In this document: positions 7,866 to 17,992 of the stretch, piece by piece | How the letters are laid out: the number at the start of each line of letters is the position of its first letter | How positions within the stretch are numbered: position 1 is the stretch's first letter | Source: Terriglobales bacterium | Lineage (GTDB): Bacteria > Acidobacteriota > Terriglobia > Terriglobales > Acidobacteriaceae | Length of the DNA: 33,557 bases | Reading direction: 5' to 3' | NCBI GenBank assembly: GCA_030038475.1 | Contig: JASHOU010000064.1 | Span: 1-33,557, forward strand | Position numbers and translations under genes: made by a program | Notes under the pieces: generated by a model | Databases searched by the model: none | Told to the model about the DNA's origin: nothing | Seen by the model: only the letters and a program-made list of their open reading frames with translations

Positions 7866-8280
7866 TGCGCTCATCGACACGGGCGCGATTCTGGCCCTGC
7901 TCGACCGCACTGATCGCTGGCACGACGCTTGCGTAAGCGCATTTCGAGAGTTGCGGCTGCCGTTGTTGACCTCTGAGGCGGTGCTCACGGAGTTGTTTCA
8001 TCTGGTGGGCGACTCGCGCGCCGAGATGGAATCGGCCTGGAAATTCGTGCGTTCGGGGGCGCTCATTCTGGGCACAATCGAACAGGAAGAGTTGGCCCCG
8101 GTGCATGGATTGATGGCGCGCTATTGGGATCGTCCGATGAACTTTGCGGACGCTACTCTGGTGTACCTTGCGAAGCGTGAATCGCTCTCCGTGGTTCTTA
8201 CCGTCGACCAAGCGGACTTCACCACCTATCGAATCGAAGGGAAACGGCAGTTTCGAGTGTTGCCGAGCAAGCGGGTTTAG
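7855..8280 (+). CDS. PIN-domain ribonuclease toxin, VapC family
   Basis: A 141-aa PIN-fold endoribonuclease, the toxin half of the pair. The metal-binding acidic residues are visible: Asp8 (ALIDTGAI), Glu46 (LTELFHL), Asp99 (MNFADATLVYLA) and Asp118 (VLTVDQADF). VapC toxins cut specific RNAs, often initiator tRNA or 23S rRNA, when the labile antitoxin is lost; the target here is unknown. All catalytic positions look intact, so the toxin should be active. It ends 43 bp before the convergent diguanylate cyclase gene. Confidence 0.87.
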   Translation: MVANALIDTGAILALLDRTDRWHDACVSAFRELRLPLLTSEAVLTELFHLVGDSRAEMESAWKFVRSGALILGTIEQEELAPVHGLMARYWDRPMNFADATLVYLAKRESLSVVLTVDQADFTTYRIEGKRQFRVLPSKRV

Positions 8281-8323
8281 TCTGGCTGAAGAATGTTGGC
8301 GTGGGAGTGTCCGTCGTGCTGGG

Positions 8324-9271
8324 TTAGCTCTTGCGCGCGCGATGGACCTTTTTGGAAACTGGAAGCAGGTGCTCGATCCGGTTGCGGCCTTTTTCCTTGG
8401 CTGCGTAAAGGCCGGCGTCGGCCTGCGCCAACAAGCCTTCGATTTCGTTTTTTCCCTCGCAGGCAGAGACTGTGACTCCCATGCTCATGGTGATAAGCAG
8501 CTCGTCGCCGGAAAACGAGATGGGCGTGCTGGCAACAAGTCCACGCAGATCATTGGCGCGCAGCAAAGCACCGGGCAGATCGCAATTGGGCAGAACCAGA
8601 AGAAATTCTTCTCCGCCATAGCGCCCCACGCCGTCGTAGGGGCGGAGTTGCGCGCGCAGCCGGCGGCCAATTTCGCGTAGCGCCTCGTCGCCAAAGAGAT
8701 GGCCGAGGGTGTCGTTGACGCGCTTAAAGTGGTCAATATCGGCAAGAATCACTCCCAGCGGCTTGTGCTCGCGCCGGCCGCGTTCCAATTCACGTTCCAG
8801 CATATTGAGAATCTCACCCCGATTCAGCAGTCCGGTGAGGCTGTCGTGAGTGGCCGCGTGACGCATCGATTCACGGGCGGAGACCAGTTCGTCCTGCAGA
8901 TCGAGGATGCGCTTACCGACCAAGAGGCGCGCTTTGAGTTCGTGCTCATCGAAGGGCTTGGCGAGGTAGTCGTCGGCGCCGGCTTGCATGGCATTGAGCA
9001 TGTTCTGGCGGCCTTCATTGCTGGTGAGCAGAATGACATAGACGTAAGGCGCGGAGGCACCCGCTTGGCGAATACGCCCGCAAAGCTCGATGCCATCGAG
9101 ATCGGGCAGCACCCAATCGAGCAGAACGAGCTTGGGTGAATCCGGTTGCTGCAGGATTTGCCAGGCGTCCGAGCCGCTCACCGCAAGGGTGACGCCAAAA
9201 CCCCAGCTGCGCAGGTGATCGCCGACCAGCTTGCGGTAGACAGCGGAATCGTCGACCACCAGAGCCTGCAT
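8324..9271 (-). CDS. Response regulator with GGDEF domain (PleD-like diguanylate cyclase)
   Basis: A 315-aa signalling protein that should make cyclic di-GMP from GTP when phosphorylated. The receiver domain (residues 1-120) has acidic pocket residues Asp7/Asp8, the phosphoacceptor Asp52 (LLDWVLPDLDG), Thr83 and Lys105 (LAKPF). A short coiled linker leads to the GGDEF domain from about 140 (HDSLTGLLNRGE). The active-site motif is GGEEF at 219-223, a functional variant, and RPYD at 210-213 is an intact inhibitory site for product feedback. The ATG at 9271 was chosen because GGAGG lies 10 nt upstream and the receiver starts immediately; a longer start at 9355 adds 28 unmatched residues. No histidine kinase partner is adjacent. 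Confidence 0.9.
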   Translation of the reverse strand: MQALVVDDSAVYRKLVGDHLRSWGFGVTLAVSGSDAWQILQQPDSPKLVLLDWVLPDLDGIELCGRIRQAGASAPYVYVILLTSNEGRQNMLNAMQAGADDYLAKPFDEHELKARLLVGKRILDLQDELVSARESMRHAATHDSLTGLLNRGEILNMLERELERGRREHKPLGVILADIDHFKRVNDTLGHLFGDEALREIGRRLRAQLRPYDGVGRYGGEEFLLVLPNCDLPGALLRANDLRGLVASTPISFSGDELLITMSMGVTVSACEGKNEIEGLLAQADAGLYAAKEKGRNRIEHLLPVSKKVHRARKS

Positions 9272-9934
9272 GGGTTTTGTGCCTCCGACTGCGGAAGCGC
9301 CACATTGCGAATCGCCGCTCACGTATACCTCGCCAGATCGGTTAATGACGGCCACTAATTCATGAAATTATGTCCAGACTTAGATTTACTTAGCCTATAA
9401 GGCGATTTAAGGAGGGCTCGCAATTGGCTGGCAGATCGCTTCAGCACCGCTGTTTGAAGCATCGGCAAACCCAGCCAGATACTTTAGCGGCGATGCCGGA
9501 CTGAAAAAGCCCTGCCCTTAACTATGGGCCGCCGTAATCAATTATGGTGAACCGTAATCGTAACGGAATTGGAACCGTGCAAAGATTACTCCAACGGCTG
9601 CGGCTTAGGCAAGTGACTTGGGTGACGCACGCTTGCTGGCTTCCGCAAGGGGGTGTGCGTGTGAGGCCGAGTGTGAATGGCAAGCGAAAATTTTGTTATA
9701 TAAAGAGATTCCAGAAGCCTCAGTGCATCGCCGACAGTCTCATAGATTCGCGAACTTGTTGTTCAAGGGGGTCGTATAAGCTTAAGAGGGAGCGCGGGCT
9801 TCGATATCGACGAATGGTCTCGAGTTCCGGCGGTTGACTTGCCGGAATGCTCCGGCCTAACATCGAATCTCGCCCGTCGAATTTCGGTCATCGGATTTCG
9901 CAGATCGGGATTCGCCCACAGGAGTGTCCCCCGA
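9272..9934. other. 663-bp divergent gap with some RNA-like structure
   Basis: The gap separates the divergent diguanylate cyclase and kinase genes and should hold both promoters. A TTATATAAAG at 9696-9705 could be part of a -10 region for the kinase transcript, but no clear -35 accompanies it. Positions 9459-9520 can fold: GCATCG (9459-9464) pairs with CGATGC (9491-9496), and the loop holds GGCAAACC. A 97-codon ORF (9544-9837) is very basic and has no protein-like pattern, so I do not call it. Confidence 0.4.
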
Positions 9935-12802
9935 ATGATCGGGCAGAGCGTTTCGCACTACCGCGTCCTCGCGCAATTGGGCGGAGGAGGCATGGGCGTC
10001 GTCTACGAAGCCGAGGACGTCAACCTGGGACGTCATGTCGCGCTCAAGTTTTTGCCGCTGGAGACGGAAAAAGATCCGCTCGCGCTCGACCGCTTTCAGC
10101 GCGAGGCGCGAGCCGCTTCGGCGCTGAATCATCCGAATATCTGCACTATCTACGAGATCGGCGAAGATGACGGACGCCACTTCATCGCCATGGAACTGCT
10201 GGAGGGCGAAACGCTGAAGAGCAGGATTCATGGCCAGCCAATGGAACTGGAGCCGTTGCTAAATCTAGGCATTCAGATTGCGGATGCGCTCGACGCGGCC
10301 CATGCCAAGGGAATCATCCATCGCGACATTAAGCCTGCCAATATTTTCGTGACCAGCCGCGGCCAGGCGAAGATTCTCGATTTCGGATTGGCCAAGCGCA
10401 CGGCGAAGTCTTCCCTTCATTCCCAGGCCACGCTCGATTCGGCGGCGACGGTCGACGACCCATTCCTGACCAGTCCGGGATCGACGGTGGGGACGGTGGC
10501 GTATATGTCTCCGGAGCAGGCGCGGGGCAAGGACCTTGACACTCGCACCGACCTGTTTTCGTTCGGCGCGGTTCTTTATGAGATGGCAACCGGTACGACG
10601 CCATTTCATGGAGATACTTCGGCGGTGATCTTCGATGCGATTCTGAATCGTCCTCCAACGGCGCCGCTGCGCCTGAATCCGGACTTGCCGCCGCATTTTG
10701 AGGACCTGCTGAATAAGCTGCTGGAAAAAGACCGGGACTTGCGCTACCAGAGCGCGGCTGATGTGCGCTCTGACTTGAAGCGCATGAAACGCGATTCGGA
10801 ATCGGGGACGATGATGGCCGCGGCTTCGGGCTCCAGTTCGACGATTCGGAGCTCTACTGTGCGCAGCGATGCGGCGCATAAGGCGGCAACATCGCGCAGG
10901 CTGCCGGTGTGGGTTATTCCCGCGGTAATCGTTGCCATCGTTGCGGCGGGCATTGGCTTCGTATTTCTCAAGCGTGGCCACGCGCTCACGGAAAAAGATT
11001 CGATTCTGGTCACGGATTTCGTGAACACGACGGCTGATCCGGTGTTCGACGGCACGCTGAAGAAAGCGCTGGCGGTCGATCTGGAGCAATCTCCCTACTT
11101 GAACGTCTTCCCCGACCAGAAGATTCGGCAGACGCTGCAGTTCATGGGGCGGAGTCCCGGCGACCGCATCACCACCGATGTGGGCCGCGAGATCTGCCAG
11201 CGCGATGGTATCAAAGCGATGCTGAATGGCAGCATCGACAGCGTCGGCGGACAATATGTGATCACGCTCGAAGCGACCAACGCTTCCACTGGCGATTCGC
11301 TGGGGCGCGAGCAGGCAGAGGCGGACCGGAAAGAAGATGTGCTGAACGCTCTGCACAGCGCCGCAACCAAATTGCGGAGGCAGATGGGCGAATCGCTGGC
11401 GATGGTGCAGAAATACGATATACCGCTCTCGCAGGCGACGACTTCGTCGCTCGATGCCCTCAAGGCGCTGAGCCTTGGCGATGCCAAGCACAGCATGGGC
11501 GACGAATTCGGGGCTCTGCCTGACTATCAGCGCGCCATTGAAATCGATCCTAATTTCGCGATGGCCTATGCGCGGCTCGGCACGGTTTACAGCAACCTGG
11601 GGCAAACCGAGTTGTCAGAGCAGAACCGGCAGAAGGCCTTCGAGCTTCGCGACCGGGCAAGCGAGCGCGAGAAGCTCTACATTACGGCGCATTATTACAC
11701 CGACAGCGGGCAACTCGACAAAGGCATCACCGCCTACGAACTGTATTGCCAAACTTACCCGCGGGATGCGACTCCGTTCAACAATCTAGCCATCATTTAT
11801 AACCAGTTGGGGCAGTTCGACAACGGCCTGCAGAACGCCAAGCGCGCCATGGAAAACGATCCCGACATGCTGAACGCATACGGGCAGGTAGCCAAATCTT
11901 ACGCGGGGTTGAACCGGCTGGACGAGGCGCGCGCCACGATCAACAGCGTGTTTCAGCGCAAGGGTTCCACCAAGGCCTACCATGTTTGGCTGGCGTCGTT
12001 GGATTGGAACACGGGCAAGCAGGGCGAAATCGAAAAAGAACTGGAAACCGGCTCCGAAGAGACCGATGGCCTCTTGCAGGCGCTGCAATTTCGCATAGCC
12101 ATGGCTGCCGCTCGGGGACAAATGCGACAAGCGCGGGATTTCGCACAGCAGTTCGGAGACGAGACCGATCGTCTTCACTTGAAGGGCCGAGCCAATATCG
12201 AGGCGTACGTTTCCATGAACGAGGCGGTGGTGGGCGAGCGAGCGGAAGCCGACAGTGATGCCAATGATGCATTGCATCTCTCGCAAACTCTGCAGGTGCA
12301 GGAAACCGCGGCGACGACCTTTGCCATCCAGCGCGAGGATGAGAAGGCTCTGGCTCTGGCCAGCCAAATCGAGCGCGAGCATCCGAACGATACGATTGCG
12401 ATCAACGTGACGGTTCCTGAGATTCGCGCCATCGCGGCGCTGCGACCGGCCAATTCGGCCAAGGCAGATTCGAGCAAGGCGATTGATTTATTGAACGCCG
12501 CGGCGGTATATGCTCGCGCCGACCAGGGCGTTTTCTACGCCCGCGCGCTTGCCTACGAAGAGGCTCGGCGCTATGCCGATGCGCAGCAGGATCTGGAAAA
12601 AGTCTTGAACATGGGATCGTACTACGGTCCCGATCTGGTGTTCGCGTTCGCGCAACTGGAGTTGGGACGCGTGTTTCAGAAAGAAGGCGATCTGCCCAAG
12701 GCTCGCATTGCGTATCAGAATTTTCTTGCGGATTGGAAAGATGCGGATCCCGATGTGCCGTTTCTGCATGAGGCGAAAGCGGAATACGCGAAGCTGCAGT
12801 AG
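9935..12802 (+). CDS. Membrane Ser/Thr protein kinase with extracytoplasmic TPR region
   Basis: A 955-aa Hanks-type receptor kinase of the kind expanded in Acidobacteria. Cytoplasmic kinase domain, about residues 8-275: glycine loop [13 protein letters not shown], Lys38 (VALKF), catalytic HRD at 129-131 (HRDIKPANI), DFG at 149-151, and [13 protein letters not shown] in the activation segment. All catalytic residues are present, so it should be active. A Ser-rich linker leads to one transmembrane helix at about 323-345 ([19 protein letters not shown]). The outer part begins with a domain often seen in such kinases ([20 protein letters not shown]) and then TPR-like helical repeats from about residue 510 to the end. 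The ATG at 9935 has GGAG upstream and begins directly at the kinase; a TTG at 9839 is less likely. The ligand is unknown. Confidence 0.9.
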   Translation: MIGQSVSHYRVLAQLGGGGMGVVYEAEDVNLGRHVALKFLPLETEKDPLALDRFQREARAASALNHPNICTIYEIGEDDGRHFIAMELLEGETLKSRIHGQPMELEPLLNLGIQIADALDAAHAKGIIHRDIKPANIFVTSRGQAKILDFGLAKRTAKSSLHSQATLDSAATVDDPFLTSPGSTVGTVAYMSPEQARGKDLDTRTDLFSFGAVLYEMATGTTPFHGDTSAVIFDAILNRPPTAPLRLNPDLPPHFEDLLNKLLEKDRDLRYQSAADVRSDLKRMKRDSESGTMMAAASGSSSTIRSSTVRSDAAHKAATSRRLPVWVIPAVIVAIVAAGIGFVFLKRGHALTEKDSILVTDFVNTTADPVFDGTLKKALAVDLEQSPYLNVFPDQKIRQTLQFMGRSPGDRITTDVGREICQRDGIKAMLNGSIDSVGGQYVITLEATNASTGDSLGREQAEADRKEDVLNALHSAATKLRRQMGESLAMVQKYDIPLSQATTSSLDALKALSLGDAKHSMGDEFGALPDYQRAIEIDPNFAMAYARLGTVYSNLGQTELSEQNRQKAFELRDRASEREKLYITAHYYTDSGQLDKGITAYELYCQTYPRDATPFNNLAIIYNQLGQFDNGLQNAKRAMENDPDMLNAYGQVAKSYAGLNRLDEARATINSVFQRKGSTKAYHVWLASLDWNTGKQGEIEKELETGSEETDGLLQALQFRIAMAAARGQMRQARDFAQQFGDETDRLHLKGRANIEAYVSMNEAVVGERAEADSDANDALHLSQTLQVQETAATTFAIQREDEKALALASQIEREHPNDTIAINVTVPEIRAIAALRPANSAKADSSKAIDLLNAAAVYARADQGVFYARALAYEEARRYADAQQDLEKVLNMGSYYGPDLVFAFAQLELGRVFQKEGDLPKARIAYQNFLADWKDADPDVPFLHEAKAEYAKLQ

Positions 12803-12828
12803 AAGGATTTACGAGTGGGTGCAAGAAA

Positions 12829-12854
12829 AGCGGCGGGCGAAGACGCCCGCCGCT
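12829..12854. terminator. Bidirectional rho-independent terminator
   Basis: A perfect 10-bp GC stem, GCGGCGGGCG (12830-12839) and its complement (12844-12853), encloses an AAGA loop; an outer A-T pair extends it to 11 bp. It is preceded by AAAA, so the minus strand continues with TTTTCTT. On the plus strand the hairpin is followed by TCCATTTT. It lies between the convergent kinase and aldehyde dehydrogenase genes and should serve both. Confidence 0.85.
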
Positions 12855-12905
12855 CCATTTTCCGGCAATACTTCCCCGCCAACTGCGCGGCGTGTTTATG
12901 CCCGC

Positions 12906-14411
12906 TTAAATTCTCGCGCAGACGGCTTTTGTCTGCGTGTAGAGGCTCAGGACGTCTTTGCCCATTTCGCGGCCCCAGCCCGATTGTTTGTAGCCGCCAA
13001 ACGGCAGCGCGGCGTCGAAGATGTTGTAGCAGTTGATCCACACTGTGCCAGCGCGCAGAATGGCGGCCATGCGATGCGCCTTGGAAATGTCCTTGGTCCA
13101 GACGCCGGCGGCCAGACCGTAGACGCTGTCGTTGGCGCGGGGCGCGAGCTCCTCGGGATTGTCGAAGGGGATGGCGGCAACGACGGGGCCGAAAATCTCC
13201 TCCTGCACGACTTTCATGTTGTCTTTGGTGTTGACCAGGACGGTGGGCTCGACGAAATATCCCTTGTCGCCGATTTTCTTTCCGCCGGCGACGGCTTTCG
13301 CGCCTTCGGAGAAGCCGCTTTCGAGATAGCCGCAGACGCGCCGCAACTGCTCTTCGCTGACGAGCGGACCCATGGAAGTATTGGGTTCGAGGCCCGGTCC
13401 GACGCGGATTTTCTTGGCGCTCGCCGCAACGCCTTCGACCACGCGATCGAAGATGGAACGCTCGACGAAGAGACGCGAACCGGCGCAGCAACATTGTCCG
13501 TGATTGAAGAAGATGGCGCTCGCGGATTCGGCGATGGCGGTGTCGAGATCGGCATCCTTGAAGACGACGTTGGGCGATTTGCCGCCGAGTTCGAGAGAAA
13601 CCTTTTTCAGATTCCCGGTGGCGGCGTGGACGATGAGCTTGCCGACTTCGGTCGATCCGGTGAAGGCGATTTTATCGACCTGATCGTGGGCGGCGAGAGC
13701 CGCGCCGGCAGTTTCGCCATAGCCGGGGACGATGTTGACGACGCCATCGGGGAAACCGGCTTCCTGAATGAGTTCGCCCAAACGCAGCGCGGTAAGCGGG
13801 GTTTGCTCGGCGGGCTTGAGAACGACTGTGCATCCGCAGGCGAGCGCGGGCGCGAGCTTCCAGGCGGCCATGAGCAGCGGGAAATTCCACGGGATGATCT
13901 GGCCGACGACACCAACTGGCTCGCGGAGGGTGTAGGCGTGATAGTTGGCGCCGGGCGTGTAGTGGACGGAGAGCGGAATGGTGGTGCCTTCGAGTTTGGT
14001 CGCCCATCCCGCCATGTAGCGGAACATTTCGACGGCGAGCGGGACATCGGCGGCGCGAGCGATGGTGAGCGGCTTGCCGTTATCCAATGTTTCTAAAGTC
14101 GCGAATTCTTCGACGTTGCGTTCGAGCAGGTCGGCGAGTTTCCAAATCAATTTGCCGCGTTCGGAGGCGGTCATGCGCGGCCATGGACCGCTATCGAAGG
14201 CGCGGCGCGCGGCTTTGACGGCGAGGTCGATATCGGCTTTATCGCCTTCGGCGATTTGCGCGAGAACTTCTCCGGTGGCGGGGTTGTAAGTGGGGAAGGT
14301 TTTGCCGGACACGGAATTCACCCATTTGCCGTCGATCAACATTTTGCGCGGCTTGGAGATGAATTCGTTGGCATTGGAATCAATCTGAATCGGAGACGGT
14401 GCGATGCCCAT
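12906..14411 (-). CDS. NAD(P)-dependent aldehyde dehydrogenase
   Basis: A 501-aa member of the classical ALDH superfamily, which oxidises an aldehyde to its acid through a cysteine thioester. Catalytic residues are intact: Asn176 in PWNFP, Lys199 in VLKPAEQTP, the general base Glu274 in [10 protein letters not shown], and Cys308 in [11 protein letters not shown]. The cofactor motif FTGSTEVG and the C-terminal [15 protein letters not shown] are as in ALDH1/ALDH2 and phenylacetaldehyde-type enzymes, so substrate is not settled; a general or aromatic/aliphatic aldehyde is likely. A near-perfect ribosome site (AAGGAGG) stands 5 nt before the ATG at 14411, suggesting high expression. It is monocistronic, with the shared terminator downstream. 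Confidence 0.92.
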   Translation of the reverse strand: MGIAPSPIQIDSNANEFISKPRKMLIDGKWVNSVSGKTFPTYNPATGEVLAQIAEGDKADIDLAVKAARRAFDSGPWPRMTASERGKLIWKLADLLERNVEEFATLETLDNGKPLTIARAADVPLAVEMFRYMAGWATKLEGTTIPLSVHYTPGANYHAYTLREPVGVVGQIIPWNFPLLMAAWKLAPALACGCTVVLKPAEQTPLTALRLGELIQEAGFPDGVVNIVPGYGETAGAALAAHDQVDKIAFTGSTEVGKLIVHAATGNLKKVSLELGGKSPNVVFKDADLDTAIAESASAIFFNHGQCCCAGSRLFVERSIFDRVVEGVAASAKKIRVGPGLEPNTSMGPLVSEEQLRRVCGYLESGFSEGAKAVAGGKKIGDKGYFVEPTVLVNTKDNMKVVQEEIFGPVVAAIPFDNPEELAPRANDSVYGLAAGVWTKDISKAHRMAAILRAGTVWINCYNIFDAALPFGGYKQSGWGREMGKDVLSLYTQTKAVCARI

Positions 14412-14540
14412 GTTTCCTCCTTGGGACGAAATCTCAGAGCGGTCTTTTTGGCTTGCGGTGAAGTGGCCCAGAAAAATAGTAGTCCTCAGGGATGGCGGAA
14501 GGCAAATGCGGGCGTTAATCGGCGGTGAGGGTTTGCCAAG

Positions 14541-15041
14541 CTACTGGCTGTGAAGAAGGTAGCCGGGTTCAAGGGGAAGTTTGCCGTCGATCTTCAAGAC
14601 CTCGACGTTGCTGTTGATGGAGTAAACGTTCACCAGTCCGATGGCGGAGGGATTGGATTGCAGCGCCTTCAGCACTTCGTCATCGTTCGAAACCACCAGG
14701 AAAGTCGGCTTGGTCTTGTTGGCTGCGTCGATCAATTTTCTGAACTCGTCGGCCGTGACGGACAAAAGCTTCTCAGCAACAATGCGCATCTCCGGCGATG
14801 ATGGGTTGGTGACGATCAGCGTCAAGTCATCATGACCGGGCTGCTTGCGGGCGGTCTTGATCATTTTTTCCAGGTCGACGGCTCTCATTACCTGGACGGG
14901 ATTTTGTTTGCTCGTAACAAGGGCAACATCGCGCGCGGCCGCGACCGGGGCGCAGATGAAAATACAAGCGAACGCTAGGGCTGCGTTGGTCAGCATCCGG
15001 TGGGCATGGTGGTTGAGTCGCGTGATCGTCTGAAACCTCAT
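14541..15041 (-). CDS. Secreted PstS-like (type-2 periplasmic-binding-fold) protein
   Basis: A 166-aa exported protein. The signal peptide runs to about residue 36 (LTNAALAFACIFICAPVAAA). The mature part has features of short phosphate-binding-like proteins: an N-terminal strand DVALVTSKQNPV, a middle helix EFRKLIDAANKTKPTF, and the ending LKALQSNPSAIGLVNVYSI followed by VEVLKIDGKLPLEPGYLL, which resembles the closing segment of PstS-type proteins (asn-pro-x-ala-ile-gly). It is much shorter than true PstS, so transport of phosphate is not implied. The ATG overlaps the stop codon of the upstream TPR gene by four bases (ATGA), indicating translational coupling and a likely joint role. Confidence 0.6.
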   Translation of the reverse strand: MRFQTITRLNHHAHRMLTNAALAFACIFICAPVAAARDVALVTSKQNPVQVMRAVDLEKMIKTARKQPGHDDLTLIVTNPSSPEMRIVAEKLLSVTADEFRKLIDAANKTKPTFLVVSNDDEVLKALQSNPSAIGLVNVYSINSNVEVLKIDGKLPLEPGYLLHSQ

Positions 15042-16666
15042 TGCTTGGACCTATTGTCAGAGCTCACTGTCGGAACTCGATCGGAACTCGGTCTAAACTC
15101 GCGGACGACGAGCCAGTCGTCGAGAGCGGTGGCATAATCGGCTTGCAGGAGCGCTCTGGTGACGACCGCATCCTGAGGATTGCCGGTTTCGGCCTGCAAT
15201 TTGGCGAGTTTCGCCAAGGCAAAGGGATCGACGGGATCCTCGCGCAGTTCTTCGATGGCCGGGCCGGGTTTCGACTCGGCAGCCAGCAGAGCGCCATTGG
15301 CGCCGTGGTAGGCGCGTTCGACCGCATTACTGCGGCTGGCCTGAACCATTTTCTGCAAGCGCAGAACGGCGGCCCGGGCAATTTCAAGTTTTCCGTCTTC
15401 CACCGCCAAACGGGCTTTCATGCACAGGGTGCGCGCCAGCAGCGCGTTGCGGACCGCTCCCGAGACATGGCCGGGCTTCTGCAGGACCGCTTCCGCTTCA
15501 TCCAGATGTTGAAAGGCGGCGGCGGGAGATTCTGCCAGCAGCGCCAGATACTGATGGATGGAACCGCGATAAGCGCTCAGCTGCAACTTGTTTGCTTGCG
15601 CCAACACTTCCGCCAGTTCGGTCCGGGCTTGCTTCAAATTCCCTTCGCGGGCGTAGGTTATTGCGGATTGAATCTGACAGTTGAGTTTGTCCTGGGGTGT
15701 GAGCGCCATGGGAAGCGCCAAGGCATATTCCTGGCGGGCACGGTCTTCGTCGCCGAGCAAGGCATAATCGTTGCCGAGACCGAGCTGCGAGGTGAAAAAA
15801 CTGGGATCGAGCTTCAGCGCTTCATGGTACTCGGCGAGCGACTCCTGCAGGCGGCCGGCCTGCTGCAGAATTTCGGCCAGGGAGTCATGGGGGTTGGGAT
15901 CGTCGGGTTCCGCTTCGACGTAGCGCCTCAAATAAAAGATCGCCTGATCGTAGTCATGCAACAAAGCGAGGTCATAGCCCAGAGTATTCAAAGCGCCAGA
16001 GAAATTGGGGTCAATCTCGAGCGCGCGCCTGGTGAGCTTCACAGCTCCTTCATAATCGCCCTGAGATTGCAGCCAAAGCCCAGCCTCGTAGTGGAGTTGG
16101 GCGTCGCGCGGATAGGCCGCTAAGAGATCGTTCATGGCGGCGATGGCAGGCAAAAAATGCCCTTGGTTCGTAGAGATCATCCACTTGACGAGAAGCTTCT
16201 CTCCAGGCGTAACGCCCTTTGCTTTTGCCGCAAGCTGCGCCTTCTCCGTTGCTTGCTTGATTTCCCCGGGATCAAGTCCGATGCGGACGATGTAAGCCCA
16301 GGCTTGGGCGAAATTGGGGTCCTTGATTGCGGCCTCGCGCCATTTCGCGAGAGCCTGCTCAATGTGATAGTCGTATCGAAAGCGCAATCCCTGCTCGAAG
16401 AGCTGGGCGGCTTCCGGCGACCGCGTGGTAAGGGGAAGGCGATCGGGATTAGTCTCGGGGATCGAGGCCGAAGACGAAGTCTGTGCCAGTGCGCTCGTCG
16501 GGCTGAGGGTGAGCGGTATACCCAGCGCGAGTCCCAGAAACAAGTTTGGAATTATCTTCCGATATAGGGAATATATGTTCGGAAATACACCCGAAGTCAT
16601 CGTCCGTCGAAACATGCGGGCGTAAGAGATCTCGCCGAGGCCGCGCAAAGCAATAGGAATCCGCAT
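15038..16666 (-). CDS. Exported tetratricopeptide-repeat protein
   Basis: A protein of about 542 aa with a hydrophobic export segment (IIPNLFLGLALGIPLTLSPTSALA) and then TPR repeats through most of its length. Clear repeat units include GDYEGAVKLTRRALEIDPNF, HDYDQAIFYLRRYVEAEPDD, GRLQESLAEYHEALKLDPSF and GDEDRARQEYALALP. It probably serves as a periplasmic scaffold; no catalytic motif is present. The ATG at 16666 is preferred over a TTG at 16702, but the export segment then starts about 37 residues in, so an internal ATG at 16615 or 16600 is possible. The stop overlaps the next gene's ATG by 4 bp, so the two are one operon. Confidence 0.75.
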   Translation of the reverse strand: MRIPIALRGLGEISYARMFRRTMTSGVFPNIYSLYRKIIPNLFLGLALGIPLTLSPTSALAQTSSSASIPETNPDRLPLTTRSPEAAQLFEQGLRFRYDYHIEQALAKWREAAIKDPNFAQAWAYIVRIGLDPGEIKQATEKAQLAAKAKGVTPGEKLLVKWMISTNQGHFLPAIAAMNDLLAAYPRDAQLHYEAGLWLQSQGDYEGAVKLTRRALEIDPNFSGALNTLGYDLALLHDYDQAIFYLRRYVEAEPDDPNPHDSLAEILQQAGRLQESLAEYHEALKLDPSFFTSQLGLGNDYALLGDEDRARQEYALALPMALTPQDKLNCQIQSAITYAREGNLKQARTELAEVLAQANKLQLSAYRGSIHQYLALLAESPAAAFQHLDEAEAVLQKPGHVSGAVRNALLARTLCMKARLAVEDGKLEIARAAVLRLQKMVQASRSNAVERAYHGANGALLAAESKPGPAIEELREDPVDPFALAKLAKLQAETGNPQDAVVTRALLQADYATALDDWLVVREFRPSSDRVPTVSSDNRSKQ

Positions 16667-16766
16667 GCTTCCCACTCTAGCGATGGAGTAACCTGCCCTC
16701 AAATTACGGAGGTACTAGCCTTCGATGGAAGTTGGGTGGGGGGCGCCGCGGGCAAGCTGGCTGGGG

Positions 16767-17822
16767 CTACTTGATTTCCTTTATGGCGAGGAGGGTACCG
16801 TAGTCGCGGCCGGAGGGTTCGGTGGCGCGGGCAACGACGCCAGCGAAGGCGTCGCGGAGCTCCGGGTATTTGGCGACGAGGGTTTTGATAACAGCCGTAT
16901 TTTCCTGAAACGCGCGCCCGGTGTCAGAGACGTCGGCAGCTTCGTACCTTATGACCACATCAAGATCGTCGCTGACGACCAGAGGGAAAATAGCGGTGAG
17001 ATGGTAGGTTTTGCCGCCAGCGGATAAGTCGACGGTTTTTCCGTCGGCGGGCATGTCGGAGGGTTGAGCAGCCTGGGATTCTTCGTAGAGTTTGTCGGTA
17101 GCGAGTGTGCTCATGAAGTCGACAGGAGCGGAGAGCGCAATGGCCTCACGGTAATAGAGCCAGGCGTTGTGAATCTGCGATTTCGATTTAAAAGTCTGGG
17201 CGTGATCGATGAACCAGGCGGCCTTGTGTCCGGCGGCGTTCATATTTTTTGCGTAAAAGCCCGCTAGCTTCCAATCGGCGCCTACCTGCTGCAGGACGAG
17301 AGTCAGAGTGATGTCAGTCTTGCCGTTGTCGGCGTCGAGGATGGCCACGCCGTACTTGCCTGGGGGAAGATTGTTCAGCACAAAGACAGCGCTATCTTTG
17401 GTCTGGCCGGAGGCGCCGAAGACTCCGCAGAGAAATTCGGCACGCGGGAGCGGTGCGGAGCTATTGGCATCAAGCAGGAATGGCGGGCGACCGGTGGCTT
17501 GCCCGCCGGCGAAGGCAGACTGGTTATCCTTGACCGCAGCTTCGATGCCGGCGAAGCTGGCGGCGACGCTGGCAATGGAATTCTGCTTGAGGCTGGCGGT
17601 ATCGCCACGGGCGGCCATGTCAAAGTATCGCTTGGCGGTGGATTCGAGCGCGGCGCGGGTTGAGGCATCCATATCGGGCGCGCTCTGGCAGGTCTGCGCG
17701 TGAGAGGATGCTGCCAGCAGCAGCAAGCACAACCATGCGCGGGATCGCCATATTTGCCAAGACAGGGAATTTAGAGCCCTCGATTTTGAAGCTGAAGCCA
17801 AAGCCAAAGCCTCCGCTGGCAT
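16767..17822 (-). CDS. Secreted protein of unknown function
   Basis: About 351 aa. The N-terminus has an Arg-rich region and a hydrophobic core (RSRAWLCLLLLAASSHAQ), a signal peptide with likely cleavage after SSHA. The mature part begins with helices (STRAALESTAKRYFDMAARGD) like those of SnoaL-type or TPR-like domains. It then has a beta-rich section (FVLNNLPPGKYGVAILDAD, ITLTLVLQQVGADWKLAGFY) that reads like a carrier or sensor fold, a helical part (NAWLYYREAIALSAP), and a final strand-rich part (YHLTAIFPLVVSDDLDVVIRYEA). I do not recognise a named family. The ATG at 17822 was chosen over a TTG at 17903. It runs divergently from the STN-domain gene with about 170 bp between them. Confidence 0.65.
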   Translation of the reverse strand: MPAEALALASASKSRALNSLSWQIWRSRAWLCLLLLAASSHAQTCQSAPDMDASTRAALESTAKRYFDMAARGDTASLKQNSIASVAASFAGIEAAVKDNQSAFAGGQATGRPPFLLDANSSAPLPRAEFLCGVFGASGQTKDSAVFVLNNLPPGKYGVAILDADNGKTDITLTLVLQQVGADWKLAGFYAKNMNAAGHKAAWFIDHAQTFKSKSQIHNAWLYYREAIALSAPVDFMSTLATDKLYEESQAAQPSDMPADGKTVDLSAGGKTYHLTAIFPLVVSDDLDVVIRYEAADVSDTGRAFQENTAVIKTLVAKYPELRDAFAGVVARATEPSGRDYGTLLAIKEIK

Positions 17823-17992
17823 TTTACGCGCTCTCGGAGCAGAGCGTGGGTGATATTGTTCTAATGCCGGCGAAGGCAAGAGACCTTTGTAATCATCATG
17901 CAAGAATAAGGCCCTCCGGCGTTCTACCCAGGGGTGGTAAAATCAGTCTGCGGCGCAATTTAGTCGGCCTGCCTGCAGAAACGGAGTATTCG

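Noticed and set aside
9544-9837. 97-codon plus-strand frame before the kinase
   Set aside because: Very basic, Cys-scattered translation without hydrophobic core or ribosome site.
9839-9934. Longer kinase start at a TTG
   Set aside because: Adds 32 residues unlike any kinase N-terminus and lacks a ribosome site; the ATG at 9935 has GGAG upstream.
10265-11605. 446-codon open frame on the minus strand inside the kinase gene
   Set aside because: It is antisense to a clearly conserved kinase/TPR gene; its Arg/His-rich translation shows no family pattern and is a by-product of GC-rich codon use.
12708-14096. 462-codon plus-strand frame opposite the aldehyde dehydrogenase
   Set aside because: Antisense shadow of a complete ALDH with all catalytic residues, and it would cross the terminator at 12829-12854.
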